The notes: generated by a model not told the origin, from the letters alone. A DNA stretch of 64,000 nt from Duganella lactea (GCF_009857505.1 NZ_WWCP01000010.1:87837-151836); one strand, 5' to 3'. Counted from the stretch's first letter, positions 29,218 through 37,908 are shown. Numbers and translations are program-made.

Positions 29218-30018
29218 TCAACCAGAAGCCGGGGGGGCGGCGCGCGGCTGCCGCCACCACGTCCACGCATACAAGGCCAGCGTGGCCGCCACCATCGCCA
29301 TGCCCAGTAGTTGCAGGCCGTCATCGGCCCGCGTGCAGCTGGCGCAGATCTTGGACAGCAGCAGTTGCACGCCGCTGACTGTGCACAGCGCCACGATCGG
29401 CCAGCCGAGGCGGCGGCGGAAGCGCTGCATTGCCTGCTGGCCGGCGCCAGCCGCGATGCGCGCGGTGGCGTAACCGTCCAGCGCATCGGTCACGGCCATG
29501 CCCAGCACGAATGTGCCGGCGACTTGCAGCGCACTCCAGTTGCCGCCGCCCAACTGCGCCGCCGCGTAACCCCAGGCCAGTGCCTGCAACAGGCTTTCCA
29601 CACCCAGCGCGAACAGCATGCCGATGCCCAGCGCGGTCAGCGGCCGCACCCGTGTCAGCGGCGCCAGCAGGCGCGCGCCGACGCCGCCGCGCGGACTGGC
29701 TTGCTGCGGCCGGCACAGGCTGCGCGCGTTCAGCGCGGCCAGCGACAGCAGCAGAATGCCGGGCAGCCATTCCAGCGTCGCCATCGTGTCGAGCAAGGCG
29801 GAGTCCAGTTGCAGCCAGTCGGCGGCCAAGTCGGCCAGCGCCACCATCAGCAGCACAACCGCGCCATGGCCCAGCGCGAACAGCGCGCCCATCCATGGCG
29901 CGCTGGCCAGCCGCGCGCGCATCGTCAGGCCGTCGATGGCGGCCAGGTGATCGGGCGCCAGGCCGTGGCGTAAACCCAGCAGCAACGCTAATTCGATTGT
30001 CGGGAGAGATTCGGTCAT
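29218..30018 (-). CDS. HoxN/HupN/NixA-family nickel/cobalt permease
   Basis: Secondary transporter for Ni2+ or Co2+ in the inner membrane, 266 aa with 6-8 hydrophobic segments. The metal signature HX4DH is intact in helix II (H18, D23, H24 of LRHGLAPDHLAAID), and a second family segment, GHGAVVLLM, follows. The ATG at 30018 was preferred over an in-frame TTG two codons upstream. It is transcribed away from a 25-bp dyad and a cobalamin riboswitch. Cobalt for B12 synthesis is attractive from this setting, but nickel cannot be excluded by sequence. Confidence 0.87.
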   Translation of the reverse strand: MTESLPTIELALLLGLRHGLAPDHLAAIDGLTMRARLASAPWMGALFALGHGAVVLLMVALADLAADWLQLDSALLDTMATLEWLPGILLLSLAALNARSLCRPQQASPRGGVGARLLAPLTRVRPLTALGIGMLFALGVESLLQALAWGYAAAQLGGGNWSALQVAGTFVLGMAVTDALDGYATARIAAGAGQQAMQRFRRRLGWPIVALCTVSGVQLLLSKICASCTRADDGLQLLGMAMVAATLALYAWTWWRQPRAAPPASG

Positions 30019-30025
30019 ATACAAT

Positions 30026-30050
30026 ATTAATGCAAGTAAGTTGCGTTAAT
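30026..30050. promoter_or_regulatory. Metal-regulator-like dyad between the Ni/Co permease and the B12 riboswitch
   Basis: ATTAATGCAA-GTAAG-TTGCGTTAAT: 10-bp arms, 9 of 10 complementary, 5-base spacer, starting 8 bases before the permease ATG. Size and TGCAA-N5-TTGC(G/A) layout recall Fur-superfamily (Nur/Zur-like) boxes. Likely an operator of the permease; the binding protein is unknown. Confidence 0.6.
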
Positions 30051-30090
30051 TATAGACCTTAACTGTCCAGTCCGTGTGATAGAATCCGCG

Positions 30091-30300
30091 CTCAAACGTG
30101 AATGGTGCCCCGCGTCTTTTCAGCCGCGGGGTGAAACGGGAAGCCGGTGACGCGCGCGATTTTCATTGCGCGCCAGTCCGGCGCAGCCCCCGCTGCTGTG
30201 AGCCTGACGACGCTGTCCAACCGCCACTGTGCATCCGCACGGGAAGGCAAGGGCAGGGAAGGATGAGGGCGAGCCAGAAGACCGGCCAGTCACGATGATT
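30091..30300 (+). ncRNA. Cobalamin riboswitch
   Basis: The conserved core elements appear in order: GGTGAAACGGGAAGCCGGTGA (split here as GGTGAAACGGGAA then GCCGGTGA), CCCCCGCTGCTGTGA, a CCACTGTG segment, GGGAAGGC, and the B12 box GCCAGAAGACCGGCC near 30273-30287. Ends are approximate. It lies on the + strand 150-350 bases before a TonB-dependent receptor, the usual arrangement for adenosyl- or methylcobalamin-repressed B12 uptake genes. The stretch 30301-30447 between riboswitch and receptor presumably holds the expression platform; no clear terminator was seen there. Confidence 0.93.
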
Positions 30301-30447
30301 GCGCAACGCACGGGGTGTGGCTGTTGCCTGTTATTGGTTCGCTGTTTTCCTTGACTGCTATCGCTTCCGCAGGCTGCCGGCCGGCGCGCGCGCGTTCGCT
30401 TGTCATGGCGCGGCGGATTATTCCAACCTTTCAGTCAGAGAAAACTC

Positions 30448-32529
30448 ATGATCCGTTCTCCTTCCTTGCGTCCACTCGTCACTCTCATCGGCTTGCTGTG
30501 CAGTGGCGGCGCCTTTGCCGACGACGCTTTACCCAGCGTCACCGTGCAGGGGGCATCCACCAACGATGGCCTGGGACTGACGCGCCAGAACGCCACCGCC
30601 AGCCGCCTGAACCTGACCGCGCAGGAACTGCCGGCCAGCGTCGAGGCGCTCAGTGCCGACACCATGCAGGCGCGCGGCGACTTGCTGGTCAAGGAAGCGG
30701 TCACTCGCACCACCGGCCTGACCGACATCAGCTCGCCCGGCAACGGCGTGGCTTATTCGGCGCGCGGATTCACCGGCAACGGCGCGATCGCGCTGCTGGA
30801 GAACGGCCAGCGTCCGCAGGTGGGATCGGGCACGGCCACTTACCCGGCCGATCCGTGGGGCTACGAATACATTGAGGTGCTGCGCGGTCCGGGTTCGATC
30901 GTGTAGGGCAGCGGCACCACCGGCGCCACCATTAACGCGGTGCGCAAGGCGCCGTCGCGCGCCAGTTCCTTCGAGGCGATGGCCGGTGTGGGCGGCGGCC
31001 AGGCGCTGCGCGCGGGCGTCGGCGGCACTGGCGCGCTGGGCGAGAAGGGCGCGTTCCGCATCGATGCCTATGCTGATCACAGCGACGGCTTCATCGATCG
31101 CGGCGACGCGCGTCACGGCAAGGTGCTGACCAGCGTGAACTATGCGCTGTCGCCGGACCTCGATCTGGACCTGTCGCTGGATCACCTGGAGCAAAAGCCG
31201 CAGCGCTATTTCGGCACGCCGCTGGTCAACGGTGGCCTGTCGCGCGCGCTGCGCGATCAGAACTACAACGTCAGCGACGCCGATATTCATTTCGTCGATG
31301 ATAAGGCGGTGGCGCGCCTGACGTGGCGCTATTCGCCGGCGCTGACCGTCAGCAACGAGCTGGCCTACATGAAGGCGCGCCGCAACTGGCGCAACGTCGA
31401 GTCCTACAGCTACAACGCCGCCGCCAGCGTGGTGGAGCGCAGCGATTACATCGGCATTCACCATGATCAGGAGCAGACCGGCAACCGCCTGGAAGCGCGC
31501 TGGGTGGACGGCGCGCACCGCGTGGCGGCGGGTTGGGAAGCGTCGATCATCCACTTCAAGCACACCAATAACTCGCCCTACGGCGGCGCCTCGACGGTGA
31601 CGCCGTTCGGCTTCAATCCCGGTGTGTTCGACAGTCCAGACCCGATTCAGCCGAACTTCGCCACCGACACCACGAGCTATGCCTTCTACCTCGAAGACGC
31701 CTACCGCATCACGCCGGAGCTGCTGTTGCTGGGCGGCCTGCGTCACGACCGCTACAAGGTGGAACGTGTCAGCCTGCTGGGCGCCGCCGGCTTCACTTCG
31801 ACCTTGCAATCGAACGCCGCGCGCCTGGGTCTGACGTGGAAGCTGGATCAGGCCACCGCGCTATACGCACAGGTCAGCAGCGGTAGCGATCCGGTCGCCA
31901 GCCTGCTGTCGCTGAACCTGGCCAACAGCCGGTACAAGCTGACCTCGTCGCGCCAGGTGGAAGCCGGCGTCAAGCAATCGCTGGCCGGTGGCAAGGCCGA
32001 GTGGACGGCGGCGCTGTACCGCATCACCAAGGACGACATCATCACGCGCGATCCAGCCAATGCGGCGCTGTCGATACAGGGCGGCGCACAATCGTCGCGC
32101 GGCGCCGAAGTGACGGCCAGCGTGGCGCTGAACGCGGCATGGCGGGTCGACGCCAACGCCGCCTACACCGACGCCCAATTTGATCGGTTGATCGAGGGCG
32201 GCAACCTCTCGCGCGCCGGCAACCGTCCGGCGGACGTGCCCAAGATCTCGTCCAACCTGTGGTTCAACTACAAAGCCGATGGCTGGCGCGGCGCGCTGGG
32301 TGCGCGCTATGTGGGCGAGCGCTACATCGACAACGCCAACAGCCAGGCGCTGCCGGCCTACACCACCTTCGACGCCTCGCTGGGCTGGCAATACAGCCGC
32401 AACGTGCTGGTGCAGTTGAACCTGCGCAACCTGGCCAACAAGCTGTACGCCGTCACCTCGTACACCAGCAGCCAGTACCTGCTGGGCGACCGCCGTCACG
32501 CCGAGCTGACCGTGCAGTGGCGCTACTGA
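30448..32529 (+). pseudogene. TonB-dependent receptor interrupted by an in-frame TAG
   Basis: An otherwise complete 693-codon outer-membrane receptor gene. A signal peptide (ending GGAFA) precedes the plug domain (SVTVQGAS, ELPASVEALSADTM) and a 22-strand barrel that ends in the typical aromatic LTVQWRY. Codon 153 (30904-30906) is TAG where relatives have tyrosine in the GSIxYGSG plug motif: GPGSIV-stop-GSGTTGATINAVR. Frame and similarity continue unbroken after it, so this is one base change from TAC/TAT. Control by the upstream cobalamin riboswitch suggests a corrinoid receptor; the plug is nearer to siderophore-type receptors. Sequencing error or readthrough remain possible. Confidence 0.85.
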
Positions 32530-32531
32530 GC

Positions 32532-33947
32532 ATGTCCTCCTGGAAGCGCCAGGCGCACCTGTGGCACCGCTGGCTGGGCATCGTGTTCGGCCTGCTGGTG
32601 TTGCTGTGGTTCGGTTCCGGCGTCGTGATGATGTACGTGCCGTATCCGGCGCTGACGGAAGCGGAGCGCATGGCGTGGCTGGCGCCGCTGGCGGCGCCAC
32701 AAGTCCGGGTCACCGCCTGGGACGCGTGGCGGGCGGCGGACCGGCCCGGCATGCCGGCGGCGGTGCGGCTGAACCAGGTGGCGGGACGCCCGGCCTACCA
32801 CTTCCAGGCCGATGGCCGCTGGTGGTCGGTCTGGGCCGACAGCGGCCAGCCGCTGCGGATGACGGCGGCGCTGGCGGCCGACAGCGCGCGCAATGCGGCG
32901 CCGGGTGCGCGCCGGCTATCGGCGGAATTGATCGACATCGATCAATGGACCTTCGGCCGCGTGCAGGAGCACAAGCCGCTGTATCGTGTCAGCGCCGACG
33001 ATGCGGCGGGCAGTGTGTTGTACGTCTCCAGCCGCACGGGCGAGCTGGTGCGCGACACCACCCGCAGCGAGCGCGCATGGAACTGGGCCGGCTCGGTAAT
33101 TCATTGGATCTACTTCACGCCGCTGCGCGAGCATGGACAGCCGTGGCGGCAAGTGGTGATGTGGACCTCGGCCTCAGCGCTGCTGCTGGCGCTGCTGGGC
33201 ATGGTGCTCGGCATCCTGCGCCTGCGCGTGCGCCGCCGTTACGCCGGCGGACGCTGCTCGCCGTACCGTGGCTGGCAAGCGTGGCATCACTGGCTGGGAT
33301 TGAGTATCGGCACGCTGATGCTGACCTGGCTGTTCAGCGGCTGGCTGTCGGTCACGCCGTTCGGCTGGTTGGCCTCGCCCGGCGTGACCGCAGAGGACCG
33401 GCAGGCCTTCGCCGGCGGCGCGCTGAGTCGCGAAGACCTGGCGGCGCCGGTGGACGGCATTGTTCGCGCCCATCCCGGCCTGCTGGAACTCGAATGGCGC
33501 CGCATCGGCGGCCAGCTGAATTTCAGCCTGCTCGATCGCGGCCGGCGCCAGTTGCTGCTGCCGGTGTCCACCGAGCGCCTGCAACAGGCGATGCGCGCGC
33601 TGCGTCCCGGCGTGCCGGTCACGTTCGTCTCGCTGACCAGCGAGGACGACTACCACTACAGCCACCACCAGCAAGCCGTGCTGCCGGTGGTGCGCGCGCA
33701 ATTTGATCTGGCCGATGACACCACCTTCTACATCGATCCGCTGCAAGGCGACATCGTCGGCTATGCCGACCGCAATAGCAAATGGAACCGGTGGCTGTTC
33801 AACGGTCTGCATCAACTGGATTTCGCCTCGCCGCTGCGCGCCCGTCCGGTCTGGGATGTCGTCGTCATCGTCCTCTGCGGGCTCGGTTTCGTCGCCACGC
33901 TGGCCGGGGTGGTGCTGGGCTGGCGGCGCCTCGCGCGGCGCAGCTAA
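32532..33947 (+). CDS. PepSY-associated TM domain protein (possible periplasmic reductase)
   Basis: Inner-membrane protein of 471 aa. The first helix (KRQAHLWHRWLGIVFGLLVL) carries the usual HxWLG histidines, two or three more helices lie near residues 195-220 and 250-275, and one sits at the C-terminus. The periplasmic loops hold PepSY repeats (DDTTFYIDPLQGDIVGY). This family often accompanies TonB receptors for siderophores, where some members reduce the imported metal chelate. It begins 2 bases after the receptor stop and so shares its riboswitch-controlled message. It may lose expression through polarity of the upstream nonsense codon. Confidence 0.85.
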   Translation: MSSWKRQAHLWHRWLGIVFGLLVLLWFGSGVVMMYVPYPALTEAERMAWLAPLAAPQVRVTAWDAWRAADRPGMPAAVRLNQVAGRPAYHFQADGRWWSVWADSGQPLRMTAALAADSARNAAPGARRLSAELIDIDQWTFGRVQEHKPLYRVSADDAAGSVLYVSSRTGELVRDTTRSERAWNWAGSVIHWIYFTPLREHGQPWRQVVMWTSASALLLALLGMVLGILRLRVRRRYAGGRCSPYRGWQAWHHWLGLSIGTLMLTWLFSGWLSVTPFGWLASPGVTAEDRQAFAGGALSREDLAAPVDGIVRAHPGLLELEWRRIGGQLNFSLLDRGRRQLLLPVSTERLQQAMRALRPGVPVTFVSLTSEDDYHYSHHQQAVLPVVRAQFDLADDTTFYIDPLQGDIVGYADRNSKWNRWLFNGLHQLDFASPLRARPVWDVVVIVLCGLGFVATLAGVVLGWRRLARRS

Positions 33948-33981
33948 GGGTGTATCATTCTCCGAAAAGGAGAGACAGCAT

Positions 33982-34719
33982 ATGCGGAATTGGTTTGAGC
34001 AAGGCGGAAGCGATTACGCCCGCTTCCGGCCGGAATATCCGGCGCAGCTGGCGGCGTATCTGGCTTCCGTGGCGCCGGACGCCGGCCTGGCGGTGGACGT
34101 GGGATGCGGCAACGGCCAACTGACGCAGCTGCTGGCCGCGCACTTCGGCCAGGTGGTCGGCCTTGATCCCAGCGCCGACCAGATCGCCAACGCCACTACC
34201 GGCGACCACCTCAGCTATCAATGCGCGCCGGCGGAGCGGCTACCGCTGGCCGACCACAGTGTCGGCCTGATCACCGCCGCGCAGGCCGCCCACTGGTTTG
34301 ATCTGCCGGCGTTTTACAGCGAAGTACGCCGCGTTGGCGCTCCGCGCGCGGTGCTGGCGCTGATCAGCTACGGCGTGCTGGATCTCGACGCCGCGTTGAA
34401 CGAGCGTTTCCAGCGTTTCTACTGGCAGGAGATCGGCCCCTACTGGCCGCCGGCGCGCAAGCTGGTCGACAGCGGCTATGCCACGCTCGACTTTCCGTTT
34501 GAGGAATTCCAGGCGCCGCCGATGCACATCCGTGTCGCATGGCGGCTGCCGGAATTCCTCGGCTACCTGCAGACCTGGTCCGCCGTGCGCAGCGCCAGGG
34601 AGGCGGGGCGCGAGGACATCGTCACCCGCTTCGCGGACGACCTCGCCCTCCTGTGGGGCGACGAACAGACCCCGCGCTCCGTGACCTGGCCGATCAATAT
34701 GCGCATCGGGCGGCTGTAA
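33982..34719 (+). CDS. Class I SAM-dependent methyltransferase
   Basis: A 245-aa soluble methyltransferase of the Methyltransf_11/25 type. The SAM-binding motif I VDVGCGNGQ is at residues 38-46, the acidic residue closing strand 2 is in VGLDPSADQ, and motif II-like AERLPLADHSVGLITAAQAAHWF follows. The start has AAGGAGAGA upstream. The ATG lies 34 bases after the PepSY gene on the same strand, so read-through is possible, but no functional link is clear. The methyl acceptor is unknown. Confidence 0.85.
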   Translation: MRNWFEQGGSDYARFRPEYPAQLAAYLASVAPDAGLAVDVGCGNGQLTQLLAAHFGQVVGLDPSADQIANATTGDHLSYQCAPAERLPLADHSVGLITAAQAAHWFDLPAFYSEVRRVGAPRAVLALISYGVLDLDAALNERFQRFYWQEIGPYWPPARKLVDSGYATLDFPFEEFQAPPMHIRVAWRLPEFLGYLQTWSAVRSAREAGREDIVTRFADDLALLWGDEQTPRSVTWPINMRIGRL

Positions 34720-34727
34720 GCAGGGAA

Positions 34728-35408
34728 TCAGGCCAGCAGCTTCAGCAGCGCCTCGGCGACGGCTTCCGACGAGGCCGGATTCTGGCCGGTGACCAGCAGG
34801 CCGTCGGTGATGGCGTAAGACTGCCAGTCGCCGACCTTGGAGTAGATGCCGCCGTTTTGCTTGAGCATGTCTTCCACCAGGAACGGCACCACATCGGTCA
34901 GGCCGACCGCGTCTTCCTCGGTGTTGGTGAAGCCGGTCACTTGCTTGCCCTTGACCAGCGGCGTGCCGTCGGCGGCCTTGACGTGGCGCAGCACACCCGG
35001 CGCGTGGCAGACGGCGCCGACCGGTTTGCCGGCGGCGATCATGTCCTCGATCAGCTTGATCGAGTGGCGGTCCTCCGCCAGGTCCCACAGCGGGCCGTGG
35101 CCGCCGGGATAGAATACGGCGTCGAAGTCGGCGACGTTGACGTCGGCCAGCTTGCCGGTGTTGGCCAGCACGGCCTGGGCCTCGGCGTCCGCCTTGAAGC
35201 GCTTGGTCGCCTCGGTCTGCGATTCCGGCGCGTCGCTTTTCGGATCGAGCGGCGGCTGGCCGCCGGCCGGCGACACCACCGTCAGCTGCGCACCCGAGGC
35301 TTTCAGCGTGTAGTAGGGCGCGGCGAACTCCTCCAGCCAGAAGCCGGTTTTCTTGCCGGTGTTGCCCAGTTGGTCGTGCGAGGTCAGTACCATCAGAATC
35401 TTTTTCAT
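34728..35408 (-). CDS. DJ-1/PfpI (type 1 glutamine amidotransferase-like) protein
   Basis: A 226-aa protein of the Hsp31/HchA-like branch of the DJ-1/PfpI superfamily. The nucleophile cysteine lies in GAVCHAPGVL, an upstream glutamate is in the YPGGHGP region, and FDAVFYPGGHGPLWDL is intact. Members act as glyoxalases or as deglycase/chaperone proteins against methylglyoxal. Start: the second ATG (35408) has AGGA at good spacing, and the first (35414) is too close to it. It follows yqhD by 14 bases on the same strand, and both suit detoxification of reactive aldehydes under the NemR-like regulator. Confidence 0.85.
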   Translation of the reverse strand: MKKILMVLTSHDQLGNTGKKTGFWLEEFAAPYYTLKASGAQLTVVSPAGGQPPLDPKSDAPESQTEATKRFKADAEAQAVLANTGKLADVNVADFDAVFYPGGHGPLWDLAEDRHSIKLIEDMIAAGKPVGAVCHAPGVLRHVKAADGTPLVKGKQVTGFTNTEEDAVGLTDVVPFLVEDMLKQNGGIYSKVGDWQSYAITDGLLVTGQNPASSEAVAEALLKLLA

Positions 35409-35422
35409 TGTCATTTCCTTTA

Positions 35423-36580
35423 TCAGAGTGCGGCTTCAAGAATACGGCGGCTGCGCGCGAGGTCGATGTCGCGGTGTTCGCCGAGGGCGGTCATGCCGTG
35501 CGCTTCCAACTGCTTGAGCACGGCTTCCACGGCGTCCTGGCCCAGCGCGTAGGCGGACAGGCGGGTTGGAATGCCCAGACCTTCAAAGAAGGCGCGGGTG
35601 CGGGCGATGGCGGCGTCGATGCGCTCGTCGTCGCTGCCGCTGGTGATGTTCCAGACGCGCTCGCCAAACTGTAGCAGCTTGGCGCGTTTCGGCTCGCGCT
35701 GTACGTCCAGCAGCGCCGGCAGCACCAGCGCCAGCGTGCGGGCATGGTCGATGTCGTACAGCGCGGTCAGCTCGTGGCCGATCATGTGGGTGGCCCAGTC
35801 CTGCGGCACGCCTGCGCCGATCAGGCCGTTCAGGGCCAGGGTGGCGGTCCACATCAGGTTGGCGCGGGTGTCGTAGTCGTCCGGCGTGTCAATGGCGGTC
35901 GGCGCGATGTCCACCAGGGTTTGCAGCAAGCCTTCGGCGAAGCGGTCCTGCACCCGCGCTTGCGCTGGATAGGTCAGGTATTGCTCGGTGGTGTGGACGA
36001 AGGCGTCCACCAGGCCGTTGGCGACCTGGCTGACCGGCAGCGTGAAGGTCTTGCGCGGATCGAGGATGGAAAACTGTGGATACACCAGCGTGCTGTGGAA
36101 GGCCAGCTTGGCGTGCGTGGCTTTCTTGGTGATCACGCTGCCGGCGTTCATCTCGGAACCGGTGGCCGGCAAGGTCAGCACCGTGCCGAAGGGCAGCGCT
36201 TGCTTGATGTTGGCGCCGCCGCGCTCGGCGATTTCCCACGGCTCGCCGGCATACAGCGCGGCGGCGGCGACGAACTTGGTGCCGTCGATGACCGAGCCGC
36301 CGCCGACCGCCAGCAGGAAGTCCAGCTTTTCACGGCGCACTTGTTCGACCGCGCGCATCAGCGTTTCATAGCTGGGGTTCGGTTCGATGCCGCCGAATTC
36401 CTGCACGGTGCGGTTGCCCAGCGCGCTACGCACCTCGGCCAGCGTGCCGGTCTTTTCGGCGCTGGCGCCGCCGTACAGGATCAGCACGCGCGCGGTTTCC
36501 GGCACCAGTTTGGACAGTTTGGCGACGGTGTCGGCGCCGAAGACGATTTTGGTCGGGTTGTGGAATTCGAAGTTCTTCAT
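35423..36580 (-). CDS. yqhD: NADPH-dependent aldehyde reductase YqhD (iron-containing alcohol dehydrogenase family)
   Basis: Reduces short-chain and lipid-derived aldehydes such as glyoxal, methylglyoxal and acrolein with NADPH. The 385 aa match E. coli YqhD along the whole chain: FEFHNPTKIVFGADT start, FGGIEPNPSYETLMRAV, GGGSVIDGTKFVAAA, LPATGSEMNAG, ALNGLIGAGVPQDWATHMIG, and RVWNITSGSDDERIDAAIA. Metal ligands are expected in VDAFVHTTEQY and the HELTALYDIDHA region. The start was placed at ATG 36580; an upstream in-frame ATG (36625) lies beyond the operator at 36598-36612. It is transcribed with the downstream DJ-1 gene, and the TetR gene upstream is on the same strand. Confidence 0.93.
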   Translation of the reverse strand: MKNFEFHNPTKIVFGADTVAKLSKLVPETARVLILYGGASAEKTGTLAEVRSALGNRTVQEFGGIEPNPSYETLMRAVEQVRREKLDFLLAVGGGSVIDGTKFVAAAALYAGEPWEIAERGGANIKQALPFGTVLTLPATGSEMNAGSVITKKATHAKLAFHSTLVYPQFSILDPRKTFTLPVSQVANGLVDAFVHTTEQYLTYPAQARVQDRFAEGLLQTLVDIAPTAIDTPDDYDTRANLMWTATLALNGLIGAGVPQDWATHMIGHELTALYDIDHARTLALVLPALLDVQREPKRAKLLQFGERVWNITSGSDDERIDAAIARTRAFFEGLGIPTRLSAYALGQDAVEAVLKQLEAHGMTALGEHRDIDLARSRRILEAAL

Positions 36581-36597
36581 CTGCTCTTCCTTTGTAT

Positions 36598-36612
36598 TAG
36601 ACTGGTCGTCTA
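36598..36612. promoter_or_regulatory. NemR-like operator before yqhD
   Basis: TAGAC-TGGTC-GTCTA, a perfect 5-5-5 inverted repeat, centred 25 bases before the yqhD ATG. It matches the palindrome TAGAC-N5-GTCTA known for E. coli NemR and recurs before the TetR gene at 37231-37245. Confidence 0.8.
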
Positions 36613-36634
36613 GAAAATGATTCAAAAAATATGG

Positions 36635-37210
36635 CTACAGTTTCAGCAGGGCCAGCGTGGCTTGCCAGGCCGATTGCAGCGCGCTTGGATCGCGGCGTAG
36701 CTTGGTCAGCATGGCCGCGCCCAGCCACAGCTGGTACAGCGTTTGCGCGGTGTGGGCGCTATCGGTGATCGACGTCAGCGAGCCGTCCGCCACGCCTTGT
36801 TCCAGCGTGAGCGCGATACGGGCGATGATGCGGCTGGTGCCGTCCAGCAGGGCGACGCGCATCGGTTCCGACATGTCGGCCACTTCGCTGCTCAGTTTGA
36901 CCACCAGGCAGCGGCAGCCGCAGTCCTCGGCGAACCAGCCGGTCCAGTAATCCATCAGCGAGCGGGCGGCGTTCTGGCCGGGGCGGGCCAGCGTGGTGTC
37001 CATTTCGGCCAGATACTGATGCACGTAATCTTCCAGCAGCGCCTCGCCGAACAGCTCCTTGGACTTGAAGTAATGGTAGAAGGAACCCTTGGGCACATCG
37101 GCGGCCGTCAGGATCTCGTTCAGGCCCACCCCCGCAAAACCTTTGCGGGTGATGATGGCCTTCCCTTGATCGAGAATATGCTGGCGGACGTTGGTGTATT
37201 CGGCTTTCAT
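36635..37210 (-). CDS. TetR-family repressor, NemR-like
   Basis: A 191-aa regulator with an N-terminal TetR HTH (GFAGVGLNEILTAADVPKGS, then FYHYFKSKELFGEAL) and a cysteine pair in the ligand domain (DCGCRCLVVKLSSEV). In NemR cysteines of this kind sense reactive electrophiles, so the same may hold here. It represses itself and yqhD, judging by identical-type operators before both genes. A TATACT -10 lies only seven bases from the ATG with no ribosome-binding site, so its message may be leaderless. Gene order TetR, yqhD, DJ-1 makes a compact aldehyde-defence unit. Confidence 0.87.
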   Translation of the reverse strand: MKAEYTNVRQHILDQGKAIITRKGFAGVGLNEILTAADVPKGSFYHYFKSKELFGEALLEDYVHQYLAEMDTTLARPGQNAARSLMDYWTGWFAEDCGCRCLVVKLSSEVADMSEPMRVALLDGTSRIIARIALTLEQGVADGSLTSITDSAHTAQTLYQLWLGAAMLTKLRRDPSALQSAWQATLALLKL

Positions 37211-37230
37211 GCGCTGCAGTATAACACAAT

Positions 37231-37245
37231 TAGACCAGTCGTCTA
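37231..37245. promoter_or_regulatory. NemR-like operator before the TetR gene
   Basis: TAGAC-CAGTC-GTCTA, same half-sites and spacing as the yqhD operator, 20 bases before the TetR start. It covers the -35 region of the TATACT promoter (37218-37223, - strand), as expected for autorepression. Confidence 0.8.
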
Positions 37246-37252
37246 GTGGTCT

Positions 37253-37642
37253 TCAGCGGAATGTTTCGCCCGCGCGCTCCGGCTGGTACGGCACCTCCAG
37301 GATGCGCAGCGTGGTGAGCTGGCCGTCCGGGCGCGGCCAGTCGATGCTGTCGCCGACTTTCAGGCCGAGCAGCGCGGTGCCGATCGGCGTCAGGATGGAG
37401 ATGCCGTCCGGTAGCTCGGCCATGTCCTTGGGATAGGCCAGCGTCATGCACAGCTGTTGTGGCGGGTTGTCGATGGCGAAGCGGACCTGCGAGCGCATGG
37501 TGACCACGTCGGACGGGATCTCCTCGGGCTCGACCACGCGAGCGCGGGCCAGTTCCTCCTGCAATGACGGGTTGTGACTGGTTTCCAGCAGGGCTTCCAG
37601 GCGTTCGATGTCCAGCGTGGACACGGTGATGTTCGGTTTCAT
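37253..37642 (-). CDS. rnk: Nucleoside diphosphate kinase regulator Rnk
   Basis: A 129-aa RNA-polymerase-binding protein of the GreA/GreB C-terminal fold, which lacks the long Gre coiled coil. Similarity to E. coli Rnk is clear across LEALLETS, PEEIPSDVVTMRSQVRF, LAYPKDM, ILTPIGTALLGLKVGDSIDW and EVPYQPE. In other bacteria Rnk affects Ndk levels and binds in the RNAP secondary channel. It has a good GGAGTG ribosome-binding site and a long leader from a promoter at 37909-37936. The stop lies 8 bases before the NemR-like operator. Confidence 0.9.
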   Translation of the reverse strand: MKPNITVSTLDIERLEALLETSHNPSLQEELARARVVEPEEIPSDVVTMRSQVRFAIDNPPQQLCMTLAYPKDMAELPDGISILTPIGTALLGLKVGDSIDWPRPDGQLTTLRILEVPYQPERAGETFR

Positions 37643-37902
37643 TCTTCACTCCAAAAAAGTGCGTGACGATGCCGCCTGGTTCGTTGTCCAGCGGCGCTTC
37701 AGGGCAGGGAGGTCGGCTCGGCAGGCGCGGAAACCGGGAGGGGTTCTGGCTTACCGAGCAAAAGAAAGGCTGGCGATATCCTTCGTGGACACGCGTCGGC
37801 GTCCGGCCACAGGCAATGCTCCCTCGTTCAGGGCGGAACAGTGGCGCGGCATGGTTATGCGGTCGATGTTCACGGTGCGTTGTCGGAATAAGCCATTTGG
37901 AT
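37643..37902 (-). ncRNA. Long 5' leader of rnk (candidate structured RNA)
   Basis: About 260 bases transcribed from the 37909-37936 promoter before the rnk ATG. It contains one short frame (37751-37852, 33 codons, MPRHCSALNEGALPVAGRRR...) without a ribosome-binding site. Conserved leader RNAs upstream of rnk have been reported in other proteobacteria, so a structured regulator is plausible; no fold was computed here. Confidence 0.35.
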
Positions 37903-37908
37903 AGGCCG

